NCBI GenBank assembly: GCA_002359185.1
Contig: DEML01000031.1
Coordinates: 69,763 to 95,394 of the forward strand
Direction of reading: 5' to 3'
DNA length: 25,632 nt
Source: Planctomycetaceae bacterium UBA2671
GTDB lineage: Bacteria; Planctomycetota; Planctomycetia; Planctomycetales; Planctomycetaceae
Below, piece after piece: positions 1-8,498 of the stretch. The number at the start of each line of letters is the position of its first letter. Within the stretch, counting starts at the first letter, position 1. Position numbers and translations under genes: made by a program. Under the pieces are notes generated by a model. It saw only the letters and a list, made by a program, of their open reading frames with translations, was not told the origin of the DNA and did not search any database.

Positions 1-4
1 TGAG

Positions 5-33
5 TGTGATTCCCCAGCCATAGGAAAATCACA
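5..33. repeat. Inverted repeat downstream of nrfA
   Basis: Arms TGTGATT (5-11) and AATCACA (27-33) flank a 15-base spacer. The hairpin lies about 75 bases beyond the nrfA stop codon. No T-run follows on the minus strand, so it is not a convincing intrinsic terminator. It could be an RNA-stabilising hairpin or belong to whatever lies to the left of the window. Confidence 0.3.
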
Positions 34-107
34 ATTTCCACTCAAAGCAACTCTTTCATCGATATCAAAGGGGTGGTGACGGCTATAGATATACCTAACG
101 GCTGAAT

Positions 108-1496
108 TTACTCTGCTTCTGGATTTGCTTTGTTCACAAGTTCTAACTGCCCCAGTCGTGAGAAGTTGATCGACTCTGCCAGGATTCGGGCGGTTTCCTG
201 GCTGGCATGAAAGCCAGAGGAGTTTTCTGCTTCGACATAGTCAACGTAGAAACTCGCCTTGCGCTGGAACTGTCGAGCCGATTCGAGTCGCTCGTTCTGC
301 AGTCCACTTTCCTGAGCGGCTTTGAGATCGTCAATCAGATCGACCAGTGAATCCAGTGCGAGATCGACGAGATGACGGTGCTTAGTCTGGATGCTTTGAG
401 TCCACTCCAGAAGTTCCTCTTCGGGAATGCGATGACAGGTCTGGCAGGCATTGTTAATGCTCAGCAAGGGGCTGCGAACCTGATGATCACTCACCTTCTT
501 CCCGCCGACCCGCTTGTAGGGCATATGACAATCGGCACAACTGACCCCGCGACGAGAATGCGTCCCCTGCGACCAGAGTTCAAATTCCGGATGCTGTGCC
601 TTCAACATTGGCGCGCCCGTTTCCGCATGAGTCCAGTCTTTGAAGCCGGCCTCTTCATAGTGAGCGTAGGCATCATCGACAGTCAGACCTTTCGTCCAGG
701 GATAGGTCAAGGTTTTCTCGTCACCGCGGAAATAATATTCGACATGACACTGCCCGCAAACATACGACCGCATCTCCTGTCGTGTTGCCATTGTGTTGAC
801 CTCATAATCCTCAATTCCTTCCATGGCTTTGATCTTCGCAATTCCCTCCATGAAAGCTGGTCGCGTTACCCGCAGAGCCATCGTTTCGGGATCATGACAA
901 TCAATACAGGCGACAGGTGAGTTCACGTGCATCTTTGCTTCGTCGTAAGTCATTTTATTCAACGCATGAAAGCCGGACTCCAAATCGCCGTCGCCCAGTT
1001 TTTTCATTGCGGTGTATGTCGAAGCATGGCAATGGATGCAGGTGCCCGGCTGCCCCACATCCTGACGCTTCGTATGAATTTGATCAGTCAGCATGTAAGC
1101 GTGTCCGCGTTCTTCACGAAAATCTGTAGCAAAAGCATAGCCAGCCCACATCCGTTTCAACTGAGGAATCGTTTCGAGTTTGCTCTTGGTAACAACATTT
1201 CTGGGATCGCGTTCCGTCGGGATTTGGGGAAGAGCTTCACTGCCTCCGTACATCGTTTGTTTCATATCAGTTGTTTTGAGATAGTCCTCATACTGCTGCG
1301 GATAATTCTCTCCCCAGACAGCAGGATTCGTAATTGTGTCATCGAGATCAACCACCCGGACAACTTTTTGATTCCCTTCCTGCTTCCGTTCGAAAATATT
1401 CATAAGCAGAGCCGCCACCAGAAAACAGGTTAGACCGGATACGAGAGCAGTCAGCAATAACATGCGGAAGCTTGGTTTTTTCTGATTCTGATCCAT
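108..1496 (-). CDS. nrfA: Ammonia-forming cytochrome c nitrite reductase (pentaheme)
   Basis: This is the catalytic subunit that reduces nitrite to ammonium with six electrons, on the outer face of the cytoplasmic membrane. Numbering is from the ATG at 1496 (462 aa). Five c-type heme motifs are visible: CIHCH (153-157), CIDCH (197-201), CGQCH (247-251), CADCH (320-324) and CQTCH (351-355). The third is followed by VEYYF, a NrfA signature with the catalytic tyrosine. Also present are the ERGH arginine (about 130) and the QHPE histidine (about 302). Residues 8-35 are a hydrophobic signal or anchor. The length matches the family (about 480 aa in E. coli). The first heme motif, which binds the catalytic heme, is CxxCH instead of the classic CxxCK; this variant is known in some NrfA clades. 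A GTG at 1520 is in frame, but it lies 5 bases from the nrfH stop and has no ribosome site. The ATG has AGGAAAG 10 bases upstream, so I prefer it. It sits directly downstream of nrfH, as in other nrfHA operons. Confidence 0.95.
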   Translation of the reverse strand: MDQNQKKPSFRMLLLTALVSGLTCFLVAALLMNIFERKQEGNQKVVRVVDLDDTITNPAVWGENYPQQYEDYLKTTDMKQTMYGGSEALPQIPTERDPRNVVTKSKLETIPQLKRMWAGYAFATDFREERGHAYMLTDQIHTKRQDVGQPGTCIHCHASTYTAMKKLGDGDLESGFHALNKMTYDEAKMHVNSPVACIDCHDPETMALRVTRPAFMEGIAKIKAMEGIEDYEVNTMATRQEMRSYVCGQCHVEYYFRGDEKTLTYPWTKGLTVDDAYAHYEEAGFKDWTHAETGAPMLKAQHPEFELWSQGTHSRRGVSCADCHMPYKRVGGKKVSDHQVRSPLLSINNACQTCHRIPEEELLEWTQSIQTKHRHLVDLALDSLVDLIDDLKAAQESGLQNERLESARQFQRKASFYVDYVEAENSSGFHASQETARILAESINFSRLGQLELVNKANPEAE

Positions 1497-1525
1497 GATC
1501 GTTACACTTTCCTGTTGCACTTTTA

Positions 1526-2023
1526 TTAATGAGTTGCGTGTCCGACATCAGGATGGCAGCGAATGCAGGAGAATTGTTCCTGAGCAGCCGTGCCGACATC
1601 AATTTCATGGATCATCTCCTGATGACAATACCGGCACGATTCTTCCACCACATTCACGTTATATTCGTGCATCATAATCGGCTCATGAAAATCGTTCGTG
1701 GTGAAGGCGAGCGAATGCCAGAAACCATTGCGGGCTTTACAGTAATATTTGCCCACAAATTCATGAGGAGCATGGCAATCATTACAGCTTGCGAATTTAC
1801 CATGCGAAGACTTCACCCAGGCATCGTACTGATCATCCATAATGTGACAATTAGCGCAGGCTTTGGAGTCGTTGGTTAAATACGAAAATCCCTTCGCGTA
1901 ACCAAAAGTGTATGCCCCCAGCCCGGTGGATGCTCCAATGAGAGCCGAGACGAGTATGTAGAGTCCGTACGTTCCCAGAAATGTCCAGCCAAACTTTCGA
2001 ATTTTGGAAGACTTCTTAAACAT
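1526..2023 (-). CDS. nrfH: NrfH-type tetraheme quinol dehydrogenase
   Basis: This is the membrane-anchored cytochrome c of the NapC/NirT/NrfH family. It takes electrons from the quinol pool and passes them to NrfA. The protein has 165 residues from the chosen ATG, close to the usual NrfH length. A single N-terminal transmembrane helix (about 14-42) precedes four heme motifs: CANCH (56-60), CNDCH (80-84), CRYCH (130-134) and CIRCH (153-157). The first motif is followed by I-M, giving the CxxCHxM arrangement known for the methionine-ligated heme 1 of NrfH. The reading frame is open to 2068, but the ATG at 2023 has a strong AGAAGGGA ribosome site 4 bases upstream, which decides the start. nrfA follows after a 29-base gap, so the pair is very likely one transcript. 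Confidence 0.94.
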   Translation of the reverse strand: MFKKSSKIRKFGWTFLGTYGLYILVSALIGASTGLGAYTFGYAKGFSYLTNDSKACANCHIMDDQYDAWVKSSHGKFASCNDCHAPHEFVGKYYCKARNGFWHSLAFTTNDFHEPIMMHEYNVNVVEESCRYCHQEMIHEIDVGTAAQEQFSCIRCHPDVGHATH

Positions 2024-2333
2024 CAAATCCCTTCTGATAAGTACTAATTTTACCATAAGGGATTTCATGGCGTTGAAAACAGGACATTAGAGAAATTTTC
2101 GAGATTACCTCTCTGATACAACAAATGTGATCTGAGATTCAAAATCATCTGGTAAGACAATACCAATGTTAGCGGCATTATCCAGATCAAGTATTGAAGT
2201 CCTGGACTCCCAAAATTTCGCTCATCGAAATTGGGATGAGAGCATTGACACATCAGGAGTTGGCGATGTTTATCGACTGAGTGCTCAGACTCCTTTGGGA
2301 CAACACGGTTGTCATTTTCATCGGTGACCATAG
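2024..2333 (-). promoter_or_regulatory. Gap upstream of nrfHA with a palindrome
   Basis: This 310-base gap separates the end of the hybrid kinase from nrfH and should hold the nrfHA promoter unless nrfHA is read through from the kinase operon. I could not assign a confident -35/-10 pair. A palindrome, AATTTCG-CTCAT-CGAAATT, lies at 2214-2232, about 190 bases upstream of the nrfH start. It has no T-run on the minus strand, so it fits an operator better than an intrinsic terminator. No clear FNR-type TTGAT-N4-ATCAA box was seen. Confidence 0.3.
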
Positions 2334-5300
2334 TCATTGCTGATCGAGAAGTTGTCGGACATTTTGTGCCAGCTTCAATGGGGAGAACGGTTTCTGGAGG
2401 AACGTGAACTCCGTCGCTAAGACGCCATGTCGGATCACCGCGTCGTCCGTGTAGCCCGAGAGGAACAGAATTTTGCACTCGGGGTAGATCAGATGGACTT
2501 TCTCAGCCAGTTCACGCCCCCCCAAATGAGGCATCACGACATCGGAGATGAGCAGATCGACGGCATTTCCGTTAGTTTGCATGAATTCCAGCGCTTCTTT
2601 CCCATTGGCTGCCTGGTGGATTGTATAGCCGTAGTTTTTGAGGATCTGAGCGGTCAGCGTTCTGACGGCCTCTTCATCTTCTGCGATCAGTATCGTTTCT
2701 GTGCCGCGAGAAACCGACTGTGATGTTGATTTTTGTCCCTGTGTTCCGCCAACAGTATAAGTAGCAGGCAGATAGACTTTGAATGTCGTTCCCAGGTCGA
2801 TCTCGCTGTAAACGGTAATGTTACCACCAGTTTGCTGCACAATGCCATGGACTGTTGAAAGCCCCAGCCCGGTACCCTTACCGACATCTTTTGTTGTAAA
2901 AAACGGCTCAAAAATTTTAGGTTTCACTTCCTCAGGAATTCCAGTTCCACTGTCACTCATGGTGAGTTGAACATAGCGGCCTGGATCGAGGTCGGGAATC
3001 GGTTGGCAGTAAGTTTCATCCAGATCGATCATGCAGGTGGCGATGGAGAGAGTTCCGCCACGAGGCATGGCATCTCGGGCATTCACAGCCAGATTGAGCA
3101 GTACCTGCTCAAGATGACTCGGATCCATTTTCACGTGATCGAGTCCGTGTTCCAGGGAGACTTGCAGCAGAATATCTTCACCGATCAACCGGCGCAGCAT
3201 ATTTTCCGTGCTGCGGACCAGTTCGTTCAAGTCGATCAGTTTAGGTTCGACGACATGATGCCGACTGAACGTCAGTAACTGTTTCGTAAGTCCTCCTGCT
3301 TTTTTGCCTGCATCCCAGATATGCGATATCCACTCGCGTAACGGGAAATCCTCCCCAACTTCATCGAGTAGCATTTCGCTGTAACTGTTAATAATGGTGA
3401 GCAGATTGTTGAAATCGTGAGCAACTCCACCTGCAAGTTTCCCGACAGCTTCCATCTTCTGAGCTTGATGAAATTGATCTTCCAGATTTTTCCGGGATGT
3501 GACATCCGTTTGAATTCCGACAAAGTGGGACAGTTTCCCTTCGGGAGAATAGACAGGAGAGATCGAAAGTTGATTCCAGAAAGGTGTGCCATCTTTGCGG
3601 TAGTTTAGGATCTCGACATCACACTTGCGGCAATCACGAATCGCATTACGGAGTTGTGTAACAGTTTCCGGATTTGTCCTGGCTCCCTGTAGAAAGCGGC
3701 AATTGATGCCGAGAACTTCTTCTGCAGTATATCCGGTAATCCGTTCAAACCCCTTACTGGCAAAAACGATCGAATTATCAGGATCACTGGCGTCTGTGAT
3801 CAGGATCCCCTGTGAAACCGCCTGAATGGCTCGATCACGCAGGTGTAGTGTTTCCTGTGCCAATTTGCGTTCCGTCAAGTCCATCATGCCCCCGATCATC
3901 CGGACCGCGACACCGCTTTCATCGTGCAACACGTGACCGCGGTCAAGCACATAGGCATAGGAACCATCTTTGCGGCAGAAACGATACTCTCCTTCCCAGG
4001 ATTCACGACCAGTCTCAATGGTTTGATGGACTTCATCAATAACCCAGGCTCTGTCATCTGGATGGATTCGGTTGTACCACGATTCAATCGTCGGCTCGAC
4101 ATCGCTTCGGGAAAATCCAAAAAGGGTCTCAAAGCCATCCCCCCACCACAACGTTTGCGTATTGAGATCCCAGTCCCAGATAGCATCGTTGGTCGCTTTG
4201 GTGAGTAGTCGAAATCTTACCTCATTGGCTAAAAGAGCAGTATTCGCTTCGATGCGTTCTGTAATATCTTGAGCAACTCCGGCGACCCGGAATACGTTAC
4301 CCTGTTGATCTCGGATCGGAAACGCCCGGTCAGAAATCCAGCGGGTTGATCCATCGGGACGAATAATACGATATTCGATGTTGTAGCCTGTAATGGCCTC
4401 TTTCTGCATTGCATTCTGGAATTGTAACTGATCGTCCGGATGAATCGTTTCCTGCCATAAGTTTGGATTGTCATAGAGATCCTGACAGGGATATCCCCAG
4501 ATCCGTTCAAAGCTGGGGCTGATGTACAGAATCTCGAAAGTACTGGGAACGCTCAGCCAGAAGACCTCTTCAATATTCTCAGCAAGTTGACGGAATCGCT
4601 CTTCGGATTCACGTCTGGCCAGTTCAGCTTCGCGCTGAACAGTAACATCCCGTGAGATCCCAATGATCCCAATGACATTTCCCTGTTGGTCACGATAGGG
4701 AACTTTATGGGCACTGAACGTTTTGAGGCCTTCTGTTGTTTGTAAGCTCTCTTCAATCGTCTGGAGTTTATTGGACTCCATAACTTCGCGATCATTCTCC
4801 ATAATGCGCTGCGCATCGGGAGCAGGAAAGACTTCCGTATCGTCCTTACCGATCACGTCCTGCGTCGGCTTGCCGACGAATTTAGCCGCGGCTTGATTGA
4901 ACAGCAGGTATCGTCCTTCGCGATTCTTGACGAAAACCGCATCGGCGACACCGTTCACAACGGCTTGCAACAGTTCTGATGTCTGGGCCGCTTTGGCTTC
5001 TGCCTGGCGCTTCTCTGTCAGGTCCCTGGCCTGGATGAGGCAGGCAGGACGTCCTGCGAACTCCAATCCATATGCAAAAATTTCGACTTCAAATATTTCA
5101 CCCGACTTACCACGATGTCGCCAAATACCTCGTTCCTCTTTGCCACTCCCCGATTTCACCAGCATCTCTTTGAGTCGCGAAATATCCTCGGCTGGTCGTA
5201 TCTCTTCGATCGTCTTTGATAAAAATTCATCGCGGGAGTATCCATAGTTCGACACCGCAGCATCATTAACAGCTAGATAACGTAGCGTCTCTCGGTCATA

Positions 5301-5903
5301 AACAAACAAGGGATCGGTAATGGAATTGAACAGTCCACGATAACGTGCTTCACTATCACGAAGCGCCTCTGCGGTAACGCGATGCTGTTCCAGTGATTGC
5401 TCAAGAGAGTGATTGGACTGCTCAAGTTGTTGGATCTTGGAATTGAGCTTGCGGACTAAGACACTGGAATACTGTTCCAGTATCTGTTCGTTGCCGATCG
5501 ACTGCATTCGAGGCTCATTCGTTCTGGAAGAGCCATCAGAGAGGACCTCATTAATCCTGACTTTGAGCAGTTCAGGCTCGGCTGGTTTGATTAGAAATGC
5601 ATCGGCACCAAGATCGAATGCCAGTCGCTCATCTTCCGGACTCGTATAGGTCGCTGTATAAACAATGAATGGAATCGACTGCAGTGGTTCCCGGGATTTC
5701 CACTTTCGGAGCAGTTCAAAACCATCCATCTGGGGCATAAGGAGATCAGAAATGATCAGGTCGGGAGCGTTCTGTTCAGCACACGTGAGTGCCTCCTGAC
5801 CGTTTTTTGCTTCTTCGACCTGATGACCACATCTTTGCAGGATGACTCGAAGATAATAGAGATTTCTGTCATCATCATCAACAATTAAAACATGACTCAT
5901 CAT
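2334..5903 (-). CDS. Hybrid histidine kinase: REC-PAS4-LOV-HisKA-HATPase-REC
   Basis: This 1189-residue cytoplasmic phosphorelay kinase has no transmembrane segment. In order it carries a receiver (about 4-120, phospho-acceptor D53, K107), a coiled coil (about 140-185), and five PAS domains (about 183-300, 308-422, 432-550, 558-680 and 688-803). Then come HisKA (H829 in GGVAHDFNN), an HATPase_c domain (N-box N941, DSGTGIP at 984, GKGTGLGLS at 1009) and a C-terminal receiver (about 1069-1187, D1121, K1171). The fifth PAS is a LOV domain. It has GINCRFLQ with C735, plus N767, N777 and Q798, and the spacings 32/10/21 equal those of C450, N482, N492 and Q513 in oat phototropin LOV2. An FMN blue-light sensor is therefore predicted. 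The start overlaps the response regulator stop as ATGA, with GAAGGAG just upstream; the second ATG (5900) is also possible. No DNA-binding output is present, so signals probably leave through the terminal receiver or a separate phosphotransfer protein. Confidence 0.93.
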   Translation of the reverse strand: MMSHVLIVDDDDRNLYYLRVILQRCGHQVEEAKNGQEALTCAEQNAPDLIISDLLMPQMDGFELLRKWKSREPLQSIPFIVYTATYTSPEDERLAFDLGADAFLIKPAEPELLKVRINEVLSDGSSRTNEPRMQSIGNEQILEQYSSVLVRKLNSKIQQLEQSNHSLEQSLEQHRVTAEALRDSEARYRGLFNSITDPLFVYDRETLRYLAVNDAAVSNYGYSRDEFLSKTIEEIRPAEDISRLKEMLVKSGSGKEERGIWRHRGKSGEIFEVEIFAYGLEFAGRPACLIQARDLTEKRQAEAKAAQTSELLQAVVNGVADAVFVKNREGRYLLFNQAAAKFVGKPTQDVIGKDDTEVFPAPDAQRIMENDREVMESNKLQTIEESLQTTEGLKTFSAHKVPYRDQQGNVIGIIGISRDVTVQREAELARRESEERFRQLAENIEEVFWLSVPSTFEILYISPSFERIWGYPCQDLYDNPNLWQETIHPDDQLQFQNAMQKEAITGYNIEYRIIRPDGSTRWISDRAFPIRDQQGNVFRVAGVAQDITERIEANTALLANEVRFRLLTKATNDAIWDWDLNTQTLWWGDGFETLFGFSRSDVEPTIESWYNRIHPDDRAWVIDEVHQTIETGRESWEGEYRFCRKDGSYAYVLDRGHVLHDESGVAVRMIGGMMDLTERKLAQETLHLRDRAIQAVSQGILITDASDPDNSIVFASKGFERITGYTAEEVLGINCRFLQGARTNPETVTQLRNAIRDCRKCDVEILNYRKDGTPFWNQLSISPVYSPEGKLSHFVGIQTDVTSRKNLEDQFHQAQKMEAVGKLAGGVAHDFNNLLTIINSYSEMLLDEVGEDFPLREWISHIWDAGKKAGGLTKQLLTFSRHHVVEPKLIDLNELVRSTENMLRRLIGEDILLQVSLEHGLDHVKMDPSHLEQVLLNLAVNARDAMPRGGTLSIATCMIDLDETYCQPIPDLDPGRYVQLTMSDSGTGIPEEVKPKIFEPFFTTKDVGKGTGLGLSTVHGIVQQTGGNITVYSEIDLGTTFKVYLPATYTVGGTQGQKSTSQSVSRGTETILIAEDEEAVRTLTAQILKNYGYTIHQAANGKEALEFMQTNGNAVDLLISDVVMPHLGGRELAEKVHLIYPECKILFLSGYTDDAVIRHGVLATEFTFLQKPFSPLKLAQNVRQLLDQQ

Positions 5904-6286
5904 CGGACTCCTTCGTCTGATGCCTGAAGATATTGCTCGACCTCAAAAACGAAGGTAGCAGGATCAATCGGTTTCTCGATATACCCTTCTGCTCCCGCAT
6001 CCAGACACTTCTGCCTGTCACCCGACATCGCATATGAGGTGACGGCTACGACAGGAATCAATTTTAATTCCGGGTGTTGTTTTAAGTGACGCATCACAGT
6101 ATATCCGTCCATTTCAGGTAACTGGATATCCAGGAGTATCAAATTCGGGTTAATTTCGATGGCCATCTCCAAGCCGATTGGCCCGGTTTCAGCTTCAAAT
6201 ACTTCATGACCACGGTTCGTCAGCAGAAAGGTCAGCAGGTAGCGATTTCTCGGATTATCTTCAATGATCAGCAGACGCGACTTCAT
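5900..6286 (-). CDS. Single-domain response regulator (CheY/DivK-like)
   Basis: This 128-residue receiver has no output domain. The acidic pair E9/D10, phospho-acceptor D53 (LLDIQLPEMDG), T83 and K105 (IEKP) are all in place, so it should be phosphorylatable. It is translationally coupled at both ends. Its ATG overlaps the upstream kinase stop as ATGA, and its TGA overlaps the ATG of the downstream hybrid kinase in the same way. The frame is open to 6343, but the ATG at 6286 has TGGAG upstream and the coupling overlap, so I chose it. It probably shuttles phosphate between the membrane kinase and the hybrid kinase, or acts on a diffusible target. This role is inference. Confidence 0.9.
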   Translation of the reverse strand: MKSRLLIIEDNPRNRYLLTFLLTNRGHEVFEAETGPIGLEMAIEINPNLILLDIQLPEMDGYTVMRHLKQHPELKLIPVVAVTSYAMSGDRQKCLDAGAEGYIEKPIDPATFVFEVEQYLQASDEGVR

Positions 6287-8103
6287 ATTTTCTCCACAGG
6301 GGTCAGTGGTAACTTCACGATTAAGGTGCTGCCGTAACCCCATTGGCTTTCCATGTCAATCGTTCCTCCCATCAGTTCAGCCAGACGTCGGCAGATTGCC
6401 AGCCCCAGACCTGTTCCATCATGTTTACGCGATATTCCTGAATCAATCTGACGGAATGGTTCAAACACTTCTTCCAGATCCTCCTGTTTGACCCCAATTC
6501 CTGTGTCGGAAACCTTAATCTGTAAGAATTCCTTCGCCGGTTCTGTCTGAGAACTGTTCTTATCATTGACGATAACGGCTTCCAGTTCAATTCCTCCCTG
6601 CTCAGTGTATTTGACGGCATTACTCAACAGATTCAGCAGGATTTGCTCAAAACGTCGCCGATCACTTTTCAGCTGATTCAACTCGGGTGAAAGGTCAGTT
6701 TTCAGGGTCAGGTTCTGGCTATCGATCTGAGGACGCATGATCCTGAGCACATTTTTGATCGACTGACGAATATCGAAGTATTCCTGACAGACTTCGAGTT
6801 GACCTGCTTCAATTTTAGAAATATCCAGCACATCGTTGACGAGTTCCAGCAGATGACGTGCGCTGTCCTGAACCATAGCGAGTTGCTTTTTCTGCTCCTG
6901 ATTAAGTGGTCCTGCCATTTCCTGAATAATGATTCCTGTGAACCCGATGATCGAATTCAACGGAGTCCGTAATTCGTGAGACATCGTCGCCAGAAATGCC
7001 GATTTGACATGGTCGGCTGCTTCGGCCTGCTCTCGCCTTTGCCGCTCCATTTCGATGCGTTTGCGGTGAGTAATGTCTGTGCCAACACTCAGGATCACGG
7101 TCTCTTTTTCATGACCGTTTTGCTGGACCCGGTTCGTCCAATCGATTAAAACGCGTTCCCCGTTGCGACGGATATTCTCGTTGATCAGATGATCGTGAGT
7201 CTCTGGAGAATTGCAGATTTCTTCGATTAGTAAACTCAAATCACGACCATTACTCTCCGTCGAGGGTACGATCGTTTCCATCACGTTCTGACCGACAATT
7301 TCGTCATGGGAGTAACCGAAAAATTCACATCCGAAACGATTCATAAACAGAATTCGACCGCTCCGATCCCAACGCAGAATAATACTGTTAGCCTGCTCGA
7401 CCAGTTCGCGATACTTTTGCTCGCTTCTTACCAGTTGGGCTTCTGCCAGGATCCGATCAGAAATATCGATTCCCATCCCGACCAGACACTGTTTGCCTTT
7501 GTAAAGTACTCGCCGACCAGTGAAAAAGTACGGGGTTGCTGTTCCCTGTTTGTTGACAAATCGTGCCTCCAGAGAAGATTCTCCTTGAGAAAAAACTTCC
7601 TTGATGCGCTCCTCAACTCTTAAGATATCCTCTCCCTGAAAAAAATCTCGGGGTTGCAGTCGTGAGATCTCACTGTCTGTATAGCCGGAAACCGTTTCGA
7701 AGTTTTTGTTCCAGCGTAGAAAACTTCCTTCAGAATCGTAGAAATAGATGATCCCTGGCATGGATTCGATCATCGTGTCAGCAAAAACTTTTTCATTCCG
7801 TAATGCCTCTTCAACATCACTTAGCGTGCGATAAGCCTGACTGGCAATTTTGAACGTTCGGTTCAGGAGAATGATCAGTAGCAAAGTCGTCACCGAAACA
7901 AACGCGATGCCTTTATAAGTCCCCAAAAGCGCAACCCTGGCGGGATCAGACACAACGGCGTTCAGTAGACTGTCCGAGAATAAGATCCAGAGGATGCCTA
8001 AAAAAGCGTATGCAGCTGCAATTGTAGCAGTACGAATTCGGAACCATCGGTTCATTTGCTCAATGGACCAATTAGGCGACAAGGAGGAATTCCGAATAGT
8101 CAC
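6283..8103 (-). CDS. Membrane sensor histidine kinase, two PAS domains
   Basis: This 606-residue kinase has two transmembrane helices near the N-terminus (about 26-46 and 62-82) with only a short loop between them, so an extracytoplasmic sensor is absent or minimal. PAS domains follow at about 103-220 and 228-350, then HisKA (H376 in ATMSHELRTPLNSI) and an HATPase_c domain (N495 in LLNLLSNAVKYT, DTGIG at 533-537, GTGLGLA at 563-569). There is no attached receiver. The start is GTG at 8103, chosen because GGGAGGAAG lies just upstream; a nearby upstream ATG is in another frame and meets a stop at once. It is the first gene of a three-gene coupled operon with the response regulator and the LOV hybrid kinase, and probably phosphorylates the receivers encoded there. 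Confidence 0.92.
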   Translation of the reverse strand: MTIRNSSLSPNWSIEQMNRWFRIRTATIAAAYAFLGILWILFSDSLLNAVVSDPARVALLGTYKGIAFVSVTTLLLIILLNRTFKIASQAYRTLSDVEEALRNEKVFADTMIESMPGIIYFYDSEGSFLRWNKNFETVSGYTDSEISRLQPRDFFQGEDILRVEERIKEVFSQGESSLEARFVNKQGTATPYFFTGRRVLYKGKQCLVGMGIDISDRILAEAQLVRSEQKYRELVEQANSIILRWDRSGRILFMNRFGCEFFGYSHDEIVGQNVMETIVPSTESNGRDLSLLIEEICNSPETHDHLINENIRRNGERVLIDWTNRVQQNGHEKETVILSVGTDITHRKRIEMERQRREQAEAADHVKSAFLATMSHELRTPLNSIIGFTGIIIQEMAGPLNQEQKKQLAMVQDSARHLLELVNDVLDISKIEAGQLEVCQEYFDIRQSIKNVLRIMRPQIDSQNLTLKTDLSPELNQLKSDRRRFEQILLNLLSNAVKYTEQGGIELEAVIVNDKNSSQTEPAKEFLQIKVSDTGIGVKQEDLEEVFEPFRQIDSGISRKHDGTGLGLAICRRLAELMGGTIDMESQWGYGSTLIVKLPLTPVEKI

Positions 8104-8498
8104 TCTCTTCCTCCCGCCATAAACATGAATCCGAAGTCGTCACCAGTCCAACTGACCAGAGGTTTGATAATTCTCAATAGAAATGCATACCAACAAGCCA
8201 ACTGCGAAAACGTGTCCTGACATGACGGAAAGGTGACGTAATGACATTTCATGTTTATTGGAGTCAATAAGCTGAAATGTCCAAATTGTCAGGTCATGGG
8301 GAAATGATTTTAAATGAAGTTATTGATAATGAATTCGAGTCTTATTTTTCGAATTACTATAACTATCAGCTGATCTTGCAGATTTACACACTAGGTATAA
8401 ACCCCTGGTGAATTTCTGATCCCAAGTATAAATGCAAGGAGTTGACAGTAATTACAATCTAGTTTCAAGGCTGAACTGGAGCGGTTAGCTATTTTTCG
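8104..8498. promoter_or_regulatory. Gap with nested inverted repeats upstream of kinase operon
   Basis: This 395-base gap lies between the HDOD gene end and the kinase operon start, both on the minus strand, so it should hold the kinase operon promoter. Its centre carries a nested set of inverted repeats. Outer arms are CCTGACA (8216-8222) and TGTCAGG (8287-8293), middle arms ACATTTCA (8244-8251) and TGAAATGT (8273-8280), and inner arms TTATTG (8255-8260) and CAATAA (8265-8270). No T-run follows, so it is not a standard terminator. An operator or leader RNA structure is possible. No other gene is seen here. Confidence 0.4.

Noticed and set aside
372..1433. Several plus-strand open frames opposite nrfA (up to 182 aa)
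   Set aside because: The minus-strand frame has five heme motifs and NrfA signatures, while the plus frames have no recognisable domain or ribosome site.
108..1520. GTG start at 1520 for nrfA
   Set aside because: It lies 5 bases after the nrfH stop without a ribosome site, while the ATG at 1496 has AGGAAAG upstream.
2065..2478. Minus-strand 137-aa open frame across the gap before nrfH
   Set aside because: It overlaps the end of the hybrid kinase receiver in another frame and has a composition unlike a folded protein.
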